From Paragorgia papillata (lineage: Eukaryota > Cnidaria > Anthozoa > Scleralcyonacea > Coralliidae), in contig JAWNZC010000106.1 in NCBI GenBank assembly GCA_035771165.1, forward strand, positions 1,683,501-1,747,500: 64,000 bases of DNA, in the 5' to 3' direction. This document shows positions 21,754 through 31,189 of this stretch, piece by piece (position 1 is the first letter of the stretch; every line of letters begins with the position of its first letter). The translations under genes were made by a program, and so were the position numbers. The notes under the pieces were generated by a model. It saw only the letters and a list, made by a program, of their open reading frames with translations, made no database searches and was not told where the DNA came from.

Positions 21754-24035
21754 GTATTGTGATCAACACATTGATTCAAAATTTTCAAGATTAGTCGGTA
21801 GAAATTTACTAGTTTACTATTGCAAATATACTCGATAACTATTCGTCGATATAGATGGTGAGTAAGAAATTAAGTACTAGAGCCCGCGCTGTCGTGCTGT
21901 AAAACAACATGGAGGAGACGAGGAGTGAAAGATTTGTTTTGCCCATAGTTAATGAAAAATAAACATGGTTTGGAAACCCAGCAAACTTCAAAGCGGTTAA
22001 CAGTTGAACTACGATTCATGTTAAAAGGTACCTGAAGGTGCACAAATCCTTTGTTTTAGTTTTATTAATATTTAAACAGTACAGTTGAGCGATTGAACTT
22101 TGAATACTGAGCAATTGAATTTCATTATACAGTACGATATAATAATATTTACAGTACGGTATTATAATAGTACGGTATAATATTTGAATATTTGAGCGTG
22201 GAGCGATTGAACCTTCATTATACAGAAAACACAATATGTTCAGTAACCGTAAAAGTCCTCAAATTTCCATAAACCTGAAGAAAAACATAAAACAACGACT
22301 TTTGTCGAGCTTTCAAACCTTGTTTAATTTCTATTAACTATGTTTTACCTTGGTTTTCACACAGAAACTATAGTTGTGCGTCGTTTTTTTTATGTAATCT
22401 GAAGAACTAAGGTACACAAGTTAAAACAGTTAGATTACTTGCTCTCACTTTTTATGAGATGAAAGTTTACTCCAGCTCCAGTCTCGTTAACTATTCCCCT
22501 GTAGAAAACTTTTGAGCTCATAATCTAATTGCTAAATAGTCATAAAATCCATGAAATTATTTTTCAGAGACTGAAGAATACCGAAATTTTTCCGTGAGCG
22601 AGCATGCGTACGAGCCCCATCAGTATAGTTGTGCGTCACATCTATAAAGTATGTTCTACGGCGCTACGCTGTGCAAAACCTCTTCTGCCGGTTCGGTGTT
22701 GTTCACTTCACTATCTTTCTCTACCAAAAACACTGCTTATGCACACTTTACTAATTTTTACACACGCGGAACTGTCAGAACTATATATTTTTACTTTTCT
22801 TGTTCACACAAACAGTTATTAAAAACTTATTAAGGTCTTCGTTAAGGTTTGCAGGGTGATTTCGGTAAAGCGCTCTCAATTCGTCAAAATTAATGCCACA
22901 AAAATAAATAGATATATCGTTAGAAAGCTATTAATTTGTATTACGTAAAATAGATATAGTTAGAAAGCTATTATATTATTTGTATTAAGTTGTTACGCCA
23001 TAAAGACAAACCAATAATAGTTGTGAATTTTTTTAATAAAAAACGGAGGGCTTCACTCGGGGCGACTCAAGTAAAAAGCGTTTTATTTTGTTCAAAATAT
23101 TTTTTTGTTGACCGAATTTTTTTGTATTTACGGCAAAATTATCCTGTTCGCGGTTTTTCAGTACAGACCGAGCGACAAAGTAGAGAGATTTGTGCGAAAA
23201 GACAATGGCAGGATAATTTTGCTGTAAAGGCCGATCAAGCGAGGTCAATAAGGTTTTTGTTATATGGCCCAAGATTTTTAGTTCTATATATGAATGTCGA
23301 GAATACAAGCAGCAAAACCGAAGTAACCTATTTTCAACAATAACGTCAAACAACCTAAACCCTTTAAATTTTTGCCGCGATAAATCTATTTTCATGATTT
23401 TTGAACACCATGTTGTTGACTTGCATAATTTTCTGATTTTCCTGATTATATGTTTTTAAATTTTTGTAATGACCGGTTTTTACCGGTTTGTAAAGACCGC
23501 GTAGGAACCAATCAAATTGCAGGAAAGTTGAGTTAACGCCGCTTACGCGACAGAGCCGTATAATAAGATGTATTGTTATATACCATTTGTCAAAGTCCAC
23601 TTTCCTAGCTTTCTGATTGGGCGAGCGGTTCTCGCATGGCAGTCCAAAAATCGCGATGTTTCCCTAATATAACCCATGGCAGCGAGCAACATTACATTTA
23701 TTTTTCCCTCATGATCTTTTTATCCCGTGGGTATTTCCTGTTTAGATTCTTATCACCTTACATTTTTATCGTATAATTTTTTTTGCAATATAGTAAAAAT
23801 ATTTAACTATCTTCCACTTTGTATATATAAACATTGGACTAGCCTACACTTTATTAGTTCTGATGATGTCATGATTAAACCATATTTTTTCCAGTAACAG
23901 TTGGCCACATTTGCACTTTTTACAACTTTTTAGGTCTATAGTTGTCTTTGTTTTTTCCCTAGTTTTCCTTAATTTAAAGCAATGTCTGAATGTTTTGCTC
24001 AACATTTTTGTTGTCATTTGATATATAACAAAACA
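21754..24035. other. Intron sequence with dispersed repeats
   Basis: At 22835-22960 there is a repeat also present at 46375-46470 (AAGGTTTGCAGGGT and TCGTTAGAAAGCT). At 23135-23265 an inverted pair, CAAAATTATCCTG and CAGGATAATTTTG, brackets about 80 bases and is followed by AGCGAGGTCAATAAG, a motif shared with 54.3 kb. No coding exon was recognised. Confidence 0.45.
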
Positions 24036-25144
24036 CTTTTATTTACGGGAAAACAGTGTTTTGTGGCCCCTCGACCACAGAGATCATAATATAAATTCTA
24101 GAGGGGGCATTCCTATGCTGAGTTCAGTCAAATAAGCGAGGAATATTGAACGGCGCCATTAGGGGGGAAAAGCTAATGTGATTAATAAAGAACTAAGGTA
24201 AGAATTTATAATAGTAGTAAGACCGAAAACTCGAAAAGTTTTATTTTATTAAAAATCGTGTTGAAAATTTAGTAAAAGGCTTGTTTCAGACGAATTTTAG
24301 CGCTCGTTTTTCCCCTCTAATGGCGGTCGTCAATATTTCCTGCATTTTTGGCTTGGTGAATCTCCAAAGGGCCTGGATACTAGTTTTTCCCTTCTATAAT
24401 GGCGGCGCAATCTCGTTCCCCCACGCGGTTGCGGGAGGCGGGGAAGACTCTGGGGAAATCGATTTTCTTCTGCGTTTCTATTGGTTGTCTTCAGACAATT
24501 CATAATAACGGAAGTGGTCGGGAATTACTCACTCAGCGGGCGATGATTGCAGCGCCACATATTTCAAATCTCCTCAGATTTATATATATATATATATATA
24601 TATCAATACACTGACCTCGATCCATAACATTACCCCTTAAGTAGTATTGATATGGAACAATCGAACGTATGTATTTCACACTGTATGCTAATGGCGGCTG
24701 ACGTTGACAATGCTTTTAATAATTCGGCAATTTGCTATTACGATAATTATATCACAAACAGGAGAATTTCAAAAATATTCACATGGAAATGAACTATAAT
24801 TACTCGCTGTTTCTCTTGTTGAATAGCAAATCGAGTCGCCAGAGTCCAGAGTCCAGGCCAAACCTTTTACCGGCCAAAGACATTATATTCGATCAGACAT
24901 TGCTTGGTGTTTAATTATACCACAGTGGCGATCTCTGCACTCTATGCGAGTTCTCAAAAGAACTGTTCATAATAATACATATAACTTACCGTTAAGGCAA
25001 AATGCTAATTTCCCGAAAGCCCGAATGGTATATAGTGTGTATCAAAAAAACGTAACCCTTAAAAAATGAATTAGTATTCTTATAAAACAACCTATTGTAG
25101 TAGTTTGAAAGCCCTAAAAGCGCTGCGTTCTAAATTAATCAGCA
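24036..25144. repeat. Left half of a foldback repeat split by the Polinton
   Basis: Blocks here match the reverse complement of 39022-39603. 24038-24115 (TTATTTACGGGAAAACAGTG, GAGATCATAATATAA, GAGGGGGCATT) matches about 39480-39600, 24405-24470 (CACGCGGTTGCGGGAGGCGG) matches about 39370-39440, and 25033-25123 (CAACCTATTGTAGTAGTTTG) matches 39131-39225. Before the Polinton arrived these would have faced each other across CATAAG. This half holds extra DNA, including an ATAT run at about 24580-24602. Confidence 0.65.
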
Positions 25145-25150
25145 CATAAG

Positions 25151-26065
25151 AGTAGTAATACCCCCCACTCTGGCGGCCAAAGGGATGCCGCCTCATTAAA
25201 TATTCAACTTATTATTTATTCATTCTCAGGTTCCTTTAGGATCCTCTAACCCTAATCTGATTACGTCATTATGTCTCAGGCTCCTTTGGGACCTCCAAAC
25301 CCTAATCTCATTATTTATGCGTACATCATTATTTCTCAGGTTCCTTTGGGACTTCCTAACCCTAACTTGTTTTCCCCCCAACCCTAGCTTTTATCCAACC
25401 CCCTGGTTTTCACTACGCCATTCCAGACTGATTTCCGTAGGTAGAATACCGTCGAGTTGTTTCTTATAAGTACTAAAGTACGGTGTTTTATATATACACT
25501 TTACCCCAACAGTGCGTACGGTAAACGTTTGACAAGATGGATATTATTTACGACGAACTAGAGAGATATAACATTGAGATCGAAAAAGAAACTTTGTCTT
25601 TTCACATTAAAACTCTTCTAGAAGAACATCAAGATCTGTACGATAGTGTAAACGACCAAATCACTAGAGATAGCTTGCCGAGTAATCTGAGTGTTATTTA
25701 CGAAGAGATGAATGTCAACAATTTTGGTCGAATTATCGCCTATTTAACCATAGTGTATAGAGTAAACGAATCCTTGGATGAAGAATCAATTCGAGAAGCT
25801 GTACGAAGAACGATAAACGATTTGAGACGTATAGATTTGACAAAATATAAACGAAATAAAACTATAGCCCGTTGGTTTGGTTCACTGCTTCTCAGACTGA
25901 TATTTGCATATTTCCAGGTGTAAAACCTCATTAGGAGGTCATTAGCAATTTGAACAAAAGAACGAGTCTGGGCGAGTCCGGGCGACGTCAGAGCTTAGAC
26001 AAAGAAATGTTGATTAATATGCGCGTAACCATAGAGTTGAACAGCGTTACTATGCTTGGTGTATC
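25151..26065. repeat. Polinton left terminal inverted repeat
   Basis: The outer 390 bases are almost identical to the right repeat. They include three imperfect tandem units starting TCTCAGGTTCCTTTGGGA (25224, 25274, 25334), each with an AACCCTAA-like motif, and a TTTATATATA box at 25487-25496. Inside the embedded Bcl-2-like gene the identity falls sharply. Weaker matching continues beyond the gene (CTCATTAGGAGGTCATTAG and GTAACCATAGAG). Confidence 0.85.
25537..25923 (+). CDS. Bcl-2-like protein encoded in the left terminal repeat
   Basis: This is a 128-residue frame starting at an ATG about 40 bases downstream of a TATA-like box. Residues 61-76, NNFGRIIAYLTIVYRV, resemble the BH1 signature of Bcl-2 family proteins (consensus N-W-G-R followed by a hydrophobic helix). 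The upstream helix ends EEM like the segment before BH1, and a W at 113 in ARWFGSLLLR lies where BH2 is expected. Family members regulate apoptosis at mitochondria, and viral copies generally block host cell death. There is only a short hydrophobic C-terminus. The assignment rests on the BH1 pattern and length, and structure comparison is needed. A frameshifted paralogue lies in the right repeat. Confidence 0.55.
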   Translation: MDIIYDELERYNIEIEKETLSFHIKTLLEEHQDLYDSVNDQITRDSLPSNLSVIYEEMNVNNFGRIIAYLTIVYRVNESLDEESIREAVRRTINDLRRIDLTKYKRNKTIARWFGSLLLRLIFAYFQV

Positions 26066-26103
26066 ATTCGCTTACTGTTTGTCCTCGAAGAAAGATCATT
26101 GTA

Positions 26104-26739
26104 ATGGAGTGTCTACACGGTAAACCTGCATCTAACTCAACGACCAAGAATGGCTTATTCTGGTACTGTGGACAAAAACCTAGCTGTCAGTTTTTCTGCC
26201 CTGAAGAAGATTGTTACATGTTTGGCAAAGCGGTAGATGCTTTTCGAACAAGTGGCTGTCTACATCCAGTCTGTCCTACCCATCAGAAATTGGCGACACT
26301 GCGAATGGTTAAAGACAAAATGAGAGAAAGTTACGGGAGACCTTACTTCGTCTGTTCTGAGCGAGAGAATCGCTGCTCGTTTTGGCAATGGGGGGATGTC
26401 TTCGAGAGTCCAAAGCCTTTGTGTAAACACGGAATGGTTTGCCGTACTCGTAAAGTCAAGAAAGAAGGCGACAACCAAGGTCGTCTGTTTTACTCGTGTC
26501 CTAACGAAAGACAATATGCATGCGGATTCTTTGAATGGAAACCTACAGAGAGCTCGCCACGAATTTATAACATTGGGTGTCTTTTCAGCAGTCCATTACA
26601 ATATCAATACAAGATCGCAGAAACGGGTGAATCCTTTACAAGTAGAAAGAGTGACTCTAAAGAAGCCTATGAAGAGTACCTTCTTCAAAAATCTGTCGAT
26701 GCATTGACTGAAGACATAGAAAAACTGAATATTTATTGA
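26104..26739 (+). CDS. Polinton accessory protein with three zf-GRF-like zinc modules
   Basis: The first ATG is at 26104, giving 211 residues. Three cysteine-rich modules are visible: about 3-36 (CLHGKP, then FWYCGQKPSCQFFCPEEDC), about 57-98 (CPTHQK, then GRPYFVCSERENRCSFWQW) and about 107-145 (CKHGMVCRTRKVKKEG, then GRLFYSCPNERQYACGFFEW). The GRxFYxCPxxxxxCxFFxW pattern is the GRF zinc finger found in NEIL3, APE2, TOP3A and other DNA repair proteins, where it binds single-stranded DNA. The remainder is acidic and probably helical. It sits between the left terminal repeat gene and integrase, with AATAAA-like signals after the stop. A role in handling viral single-stranded DNA is inference. 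Confidence 0.7.
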   Translation: MECLHGKPASNSTTKNGLFWYCGQKPSCQFFCPEEDCYMFGKAVDAFRTSGCLHPVCPTHQKLATLRMVKDKMRESYGRPYFVCSERENRCSFWQWGDVFESPKPLCKHGMVCRTRKVKKEGDNQGRLFYSCPNERQYACGFFEWKPTESSPRIYNIGCLFSSPLQYQYKIAETGESFTSRKSDSKEAYEEYLLQKSVDALTEDIEKLNIY

Positions 26740-26958
26740 CTTATATAATTTTGTATTCTAATTCAATATGTAATAAATATGTTTGCATTTATATCGTGTC
26801 GTTTACTCCAATATATTCATTTACCTCTAACCTTTGTCGCGTGAACATGACTTGCTGTGGAGGTTTACCACAAATAGCCCTTCGTAATATTTTTCGAAAG
26901 ATTCGCTGTATATCAGCGTGCTGTGGGGGGAAAATCGTCATACAGGCATCCGAATTAG

Positions 26959-28041
26959 ATGGCGGAACAGTACCTTCACGATCTGTATTACAACCCAAAA
27001 AGTCCGGCAAGTTTTGGCGGCGTAGATGCCTTATACCGTGTCGTAAAAAGTGACGGTAAATTTCAGATATCCCGAAACAAGATAAAAACATGGCTTAGAC
27101 AACAAGATACCTATACTTTGCATAAACCCGTACGGCATAATTTTAAGCGAAATCGTGTTATTGTTGGAGCGATGGACGAGGAGTGGGAGGCCGATCTAGT
27201 CATTATGGATTCGCTTAGTAAAACAAATAATGGTTATAAATACGTTTTAACTGTTATTGATGTACTGTCCAAATTTGCGTGGGTAGAGCCATTAAAAACA
27301 AAGACTGGAGAGAGTTTGATTAAAGCCTTTGAAAAGATACTAAAGAAAGGAAGGAATCCTGAAACACTTCATACCGATAAAGGAACTGAATTTACCAACA
27401 AACGCTTTCAAAAATTGTTGAAGGACAAACATATTCGGTTTTTTACAACACACAACGATACCAAGGCATCCATCGTTGAACGATTTAACCGAACGTTAAA
27501 GGGGAAAATGTGGAAATATTTTACAGCTAAGAATACGATGAAATATATCGATGTACTACAGAAATTATTGTATTCCTACAACCATTCGAGACACCGTAGT
27601 ATCGGAATGAGACCTTCTGATGTCAATCGAGAAAACGAAAGTATTGTATGGCAAAAACTGTATGGTGACGAGTCCAGCAAACCCATCAAATATAAATTCA
27701 ACATCGGTGACCAAGTTCGGATTAGCAAAGCAAGACGTACATTCAAGAAAGGTTACTTACCTAACTGGACCGAAGAGGTGTTTACCATCACGAAGCGAGT
27801 ACCCAGACGACCGCCAGTGTACAAGATCGCAGATTATCACGGAGAAGAGTTACAAGGAACATTTTACGAACAGGAATTGCAAAGAGTTACAAAGACAGAT
27901 AGTGACTTTTATAGAATAGAAAGAGTAATTACGTCACGCATGCGTGGTAAACGTAGAGAATATCTTGTAAAATGGTTAGGCTACCCTGAAGATTTTAATT
28001 CTTGGGTACCAGCCGATAATGTAAAAGATATAACGAAATAA
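26959..28041 (+). CDS. int: Polinton integrase with C-terminal chromodomain
   Basis: This is a 360-residue retroviral-type DDE integrase that would join the linear element to chromosomal DNA and produce the 6 bp duplication. Visible catalytic acids are D79 (EADLVIMD), D140 (LHTDKGTEFTNKRF) and E174 (KASIVERFNRTLKGKMW). An N-terminal helical region precedes them, and an SH3-like segment follows (FNIGDQVRISKARRTFKKGY). The C-terminus, about 307-355, is a chromodomain: YRIERVITSRMRGKRREYLV, then KWLGYPEDFNSWVP. Chromodomains in integrases usually bind modified histones and guide insertion. The frame is intact. It lies upstream of the capsid genes in the same orientation, with only about 50 bases to the penton start. 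Confidence 0.95.
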   Translation: MAEQYLHDLYYNPKSPASFGGVDALYRVVKSDGKFQISRNKIKTWLRQQDTYTLHKPVRHNFKRNRVIVGAMDEEWEADLVIMDSLSKTNNGYKYVLTVIDVLSKFAWVEPLKTKTGESLIKAFEKILKKGRNPETLHTDKGTEFTNKRFQKLLKDKHIRFFTTHNDTKASIVERFNRTLKGKMWKYFTAKNTMKYIDVLQKLLYSYNHSRHRSIGMRPSDVNRENESIVWQKLYGDESSKPIKYKFNIGDQVRISKARRTFKKGYLPNWTEEVFTITKRVPRRPPVYKIADYHGEELQGTFYEQELQRVTKTDSDFYRIERVITSRMRGKRREYLVKWLGYPEDFNSWVPADNVKDITK

Positions 28042-28090
28042 AAATGTGTGTACCTTACAATTTGTGTTCATTTGTGTTTTGTTCTTCGAC

Positions 28091-28843
28091 ATGGCAACAC
28101 AGTTTTATTTAACGCTTCCAAGCAATAGCTCTATGGAATATTTTCCAGATAATGCTGTAGCAAATTTTAAAGTGAAGCTTGCTGAAACTATACAACTGAC
28201 AGGTGACTGGGAAGTAGCTTTATCAGAGTTTTATTATCCCCATACATGGAGCACGATTCGAAAAGGTAATCAACAAACGTTTCTCTATAACGCTGGAACA
28301 AAATATGACGATACGGGTCTTATCCCAAATGGCTACTATAACACCATTGCTGATCTGGTGGGGGCTTTAAACCGTAGCATGAACAAAGAGGCACGAGCCA
28401 AGATAAATTTTACGTATAATCGAAGTACACGGAAAGTCACCGTCGATGTAAAAAATGGGGCAAACGTTTGGTTTAGTGGTGACATTGCTACAACATTGGG
28501 GTTTCAACAAGACACCTTTATTAAAAAGAAAACCCTAAGTCCTTACGTAGCAGATGTTAACGGTGGATTTTCAGCCATGTATGTATACACTGATATCGTG
28601 GATGCACAGTTTGTCGGTGATGTCAAAGTGCCCCTACTCAGAATTGTCAATATTCAAGGAAGTTATGGTGAAAACGTGAACGTCAGTCTCCGTAACCTGC
28701 AATATATTCCTGTCAAGGTAAAGTCCTTCGAAACAATTGAAGTGAATATAAAGGACGACAAAAACGAAAACGTATCATTTGGCTTCGGGAAGTCGATCGT
28801 GACACTTCACTTTAGACAGCGGAGATCTTCGTATTTCATTTAA
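28091..28843 (+). CDS. Minor capsid (penton-like, single jelly-roll) protein
   Basis: The start is taken as ATG 28091 (MATQFYLTLPSNSSMEYFPD), which matches where Polinton penton proteins begin. An upstream open stretch has no homology. The 250-residue product has the family's N-terminal pattern: an F-Y-L-T-L-P-S-N strand, FKVKLAETIQLTGDWEVALS and then EFYYPHTWSTI. In virions it would form pentamers at the vertices. Two stop-to-start bases separate it from the next gene, consistent with a compact virion gene block. The frame is intact. Confidence 0.88.
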   Translation: MATQFYLTLPSNSSMEYFPDNAVANFKVKLAETIQLTGDWEVALSEFYYPHTWSTIRKGNQQTFLYNAGTKYDDTGLIPNGYYNTIADLVGALNRSMNKEARAKINFTYNRSTRKVTVDVKNGANVWFSGDIATTLGFQQDTFIKKKTLSPYVADVNGGFSAMYVYTDIVDAQFVGDVKVPLLRIVNIQGSYGENVNVSLRNLQYIPVKVKSFETIEVNIKDDKNENVSFGFGKSIVTLHFRQRRSSYFI

Positions 28844-28845
28844 AA

Positions 28846-29319
28846 ATGAGACATACAATTATTCCAGACGTAAAGCAATTTCAACAGCATTATTTAAGAA
28901 GACAACAAGGTGGAAGTCTACCTGGTTTCCGAGGTGCACGTATTCAGAAAGGTTACGGCATTGGAAGTTTTTTTAAAAGTATTGCACGCTTTGCAATACC
29001 TCTGGTAAAACGAGGAGCTCAAGCTATTGGAAGAAGAGCTCTGCAAGCTGTAAAAGACGTTGGTCAAGATGTTCTGGCAGGGAAGAATGTAAAGCAAGCG
29101 ATAAAAGGGCGTGGTTCTGAAGCCGTGAAAGATCTTGCTCAAAAAGGGGTCCGTCGGATTACGAACCAATCAGGAGCCGGTCGTAAACGCAAACGGGTGA
29201 ATGCTCCTATAAAAGTCAACACAAGACGTAAAACCGTCAGTCGTTCACAAACTGTGAAGAAGAAAACATCTGAGCCTACGGAAGCACAGATTGGACCGTT
29301 TATAAAATATAAATCATGA
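28846..29319 (+). CDS. Small basic virion core-like protein (PX-type)
   Basis: This is 157 residues and strongly basic. It has a glycine-rich N-terminal segment (RQQGGSLPGFRGARIQKGYG), an amphipathic hydrophobic helix (IGSFFKSIARFAIPLVKRGA) and a Lys/Arg-rich C-terminal half (GAGRKRKRVNAPIKVNTRRK). Position between penton and major capsid and the composition match the adenovirus core/pVI-like proteins reported in adintovirus-type elements. Such proteins bind DNA or disrupt membranes after protease processing. The stop overlaps the major capsid start as ATGA (29316-29319), suggesting coupled expression. Precise homology is uncertain. Confidence 0.7.
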   Translation: MRHTIIPDVKQFQQHYLRRQQGGSLPGFRGARIQKGYGIGSFFKSIARFAIPLVKRGAQAIGRRALQAVKDVGQDVLAGKNVKQAIKGRGSEAVKDLAQKGVRRITNQSGAGRKRKRVNAPIKVNTRRKTVSRSQTVKKKTSEPTEAQIGPFIKYKS

Positions 29320-30656
29320 GTCAAGCTTTTAGTGCCCTACATAAAGATTCGTGTGAGTGTGGAAAATCAGAATTAGATTTATTTGTAATGCCTGGTACAC
29401 AAGTAGAAATGAATAAAGGATTTTGGGAAGATATAGATCCAGTATCGAGTATTGGAGCTTCAGATACTATTGAGTTTCTGTGTGCTGCAAATTCTGATGT
29501 GTATACCGATTTAGCAAACAGTTACCTACATGTGAAAGCAAAAATAACCAATAATGATGGATCTAATCTCGATGAAAATGTTCAAGTCGGACCTGTAAAT
29601 CTGTGGATGCATGCTTTATTTTCTCAAGTAGAAGTTTACCTGAACAACAAACTTGTCACACCGTCGAGCACTGCTTATCCCTACCGATCATATATGGAAA
29701 CTGTACTTAGCAAAGACGCAAAATCATCTCATCTAACCTCAGCGCTGTTCTATAAAGATCAAGCTGGTAGAATGGATGTCGTGAACCCTGTAGCAGTAGA
29801 TGGCGATGCAAACAAGGGTTTGAAACTGCGGTATGTTCATGCAAGTCAAAGTAAGTCTGTGGCTATGGAAGGCAGAATCCATTCCGATCTGTTTGCACAA
29901 GCCCGTTATATCCTTGGTGCTGTACCAATCAAGCTCAAGCTAGTGCGTTCGAGAAACCCATTTTCCCTAGTATCGTCAGCAGATCATCCTGACTTTAAAG
30001 TGGTTCTGGAAGAATGTGTATTTCGCGTTCGACGTGTCAACGTCTCTTCTACCGTTATGATGGCTCATGCCCATGCCCTTCAACGTATCACGGCCAAATA
30101 CCCTATCAATCGTGTCAGTTGTAAAGTGGTTTCTGTACCGAGAGGAAATATGTCAGGCAATCAACCAAATATATTTCAAGGCCCTCTACCTGATCGAGTA
30201 GTCATTGGAATGGTCGATGCAGATGCTTATAATGGTACCTATGCCAAAAATCCTTTCAATTTCAAAAACTACGACATCACTTCTCTTGGTCTAACGGTAA
30301 ATGGGGAGCATTTGCCTGGAAAACCACTGCAACTGAAATTTGCTGCTGCGAGAGGAAGTAACTACGTGTCCGCTTTCCAAACCCTGTATGCTGGTACTAA
30401 CAAATTATTTCAAAATGATGGCAATGGTATTACACGAGATGAGTATGCCAATGGGTACACTCTATTCGTGTTTGATCTGACAGCTGATCTGTGCCTAAGC
30501 GATCATATTCAACCGATTAAAAATGGAAACGTATCGATAGAATGTCAATTTGGAACGGCTCTGACAGCAGCTATAAATATCGTGGTGCTTGGAGAATTTC
30601 AAAGTCTTATCGAAATTGACGCCAACCGTAACGTTCTATGCGACTTTAGCAGTTAA
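29316..30656 (+). CDS. MCP: Major capsid protein (double jelly-roll hexon-like)
   Basis: This 446-residue protein sits in the canonical place between the core-like gene and protease. It begins MSQAFSALHKDSCECGKSEL and includes the conserved segment DLANSYLHVKAKITNNDGSN and then WMHALFSQVEVYLNNKLVTP, typical of the first jelly-roll of Polinton capsid proteins. Later ALFYKDQAGRMD and RSDLFAQARYILGAVPIKLK-type strands occur (read here as HSDLFAQARYILGAVPIKLK). The second barrel includes GTNKLFQNDGNGI and LFVFDLTADLCLSDH. Such proteins trimerise to build the icosahedral shell. The frame is intact and of normal length. The protease start follows two bases after the stop. Confidence 0.92.
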   Translation: MSQAFSALHKDSCECGKSELDLFVMPGTQVEMNKGFWEDIDPVSSIGASDTIEFLCAANSDVYTDLANSYLHVKAKITNNDGSNLDENVQVGPVNLWMHALFSQVEVYLNNKLVTPSSTAYPYRSYMETVLSKDAKSSHLTSALFYKDQAGRMDVVNPVAVDGDANKGLKLRYVHASQSKSVAMEGRIHSDLFAQARYILGAVPIKLKLVRSRNPFSLVSSADHPDFKVVLEECVFRVRRVNVSSTVMMAHAHALQRITAKYPINRVSCKVVSVPRGNMSGNQPNIFQGPLPDRVVIGMVDADAYNGTYAKNPFNFKNYDITSLGLTVNGEHLPGKPLQLKFAAARGSNYVSAFQTLYAGTNKLFQNDGNGITRDEYANGYTLFVFDLTADLCLSDHIQPIKNGNVSIECQFGTALTAAINIVVLGEFQSLIEIDANRNVLCDFSS

Positions 30657-30657
30657 G

Positions 30658-31119
30658 ATGAACACTCTACAAATCCTGAACGTCCTGAAAGGTGATCCAT
30701 TTACCAAGACCGTATTTAAAGACGTGTTACCATCGGATCGTCTACCAAGTCAGATATCGGAAAGACCTAGAGGTTTTATTTTGAATGTGGATTCTAGTAA
30801 TGGACCTGGTACGCATTGGGTAGCAATTTATCTCACTTCAGATGGACAAGGGGAGTTCATGGATTCGTACGGACAAGGACCGGGCTTTTATAGCAAAACT
30901 TTTGAAACGTTTTTACGAGATCATGCTAGCAGTTTTGCTTGGAATGAACAGACTTTACAGTCATTAGGGTCTCGCGTGTGTGGACAATATTGTTTATTTT
31001 ATGCTTTACATCGATGTAGAAATATACCCATGTCAACAATTGTTGGCATGTTTACTGATAATAAAGAATGGAATGATATGCTAGTTCGGGACTTTATGCA
31101 TAAATATTATAGTGTGTAA
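30658..31119 (+). CDS. PRO: Adenain-like cysteine protease
   Basis: The ATG at 30658 gives 153 residues of the adenovirus protease (C5/Ulp1-like) fold. Visible catalytic residues are H53 in GTHWVAIYL, an acidic partner D69 in GEFMDSYG, Q101 in the oxyanion position and the nucleophile C108 in SRVCGQYCLFYALHR. The Q-to-C spacing of seven matches adenain. It would mature virion proteins such as the core-like product encoded upstream. It is the last gene of the rightward virion block, and an AATAAA lies 64 bases after its stop. Confidence 0.93.
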   Translation: MNTLQILNVLKGDPFTKTVFKDVLPSDRLPSQISERPRGFILNVDSSNGPGTHWVAIYLTSDGQGEFMDSYGQGPGFYSKTFETFLRDHASSFAWNEQTLQSLGSRVCGQYCLFYALHRCRNIPMSTIVGMFTDNKEWNDMLVRDFMHKYYSV

Positions 31120-31189
31120 TATAAATACAAGACAAATAATGTTGTAAACAATTCTTTATTGTAATATCAAAGCTTTACAAGGAATAAAT
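31120..31189. terminator. Bidirectional polyadenylation region between convergent Polinton genes
   Basis: The 70 bases between the protease stop and the stop of the leftward gene contain AATAAA on the + strand (31183-31188) and AATAAA on the - strand (TTTATT at 31155-31160). This fits shared 3-prime ends of the two transcription units. Confidence 0.65.

Noticed and set aside
25224..25381. Interstitial telomere repeat
   Set aside because: AACCCTAA occurs once per 50-60 base unit, not in tandem, so it is part of the Polinton terminal repeat.
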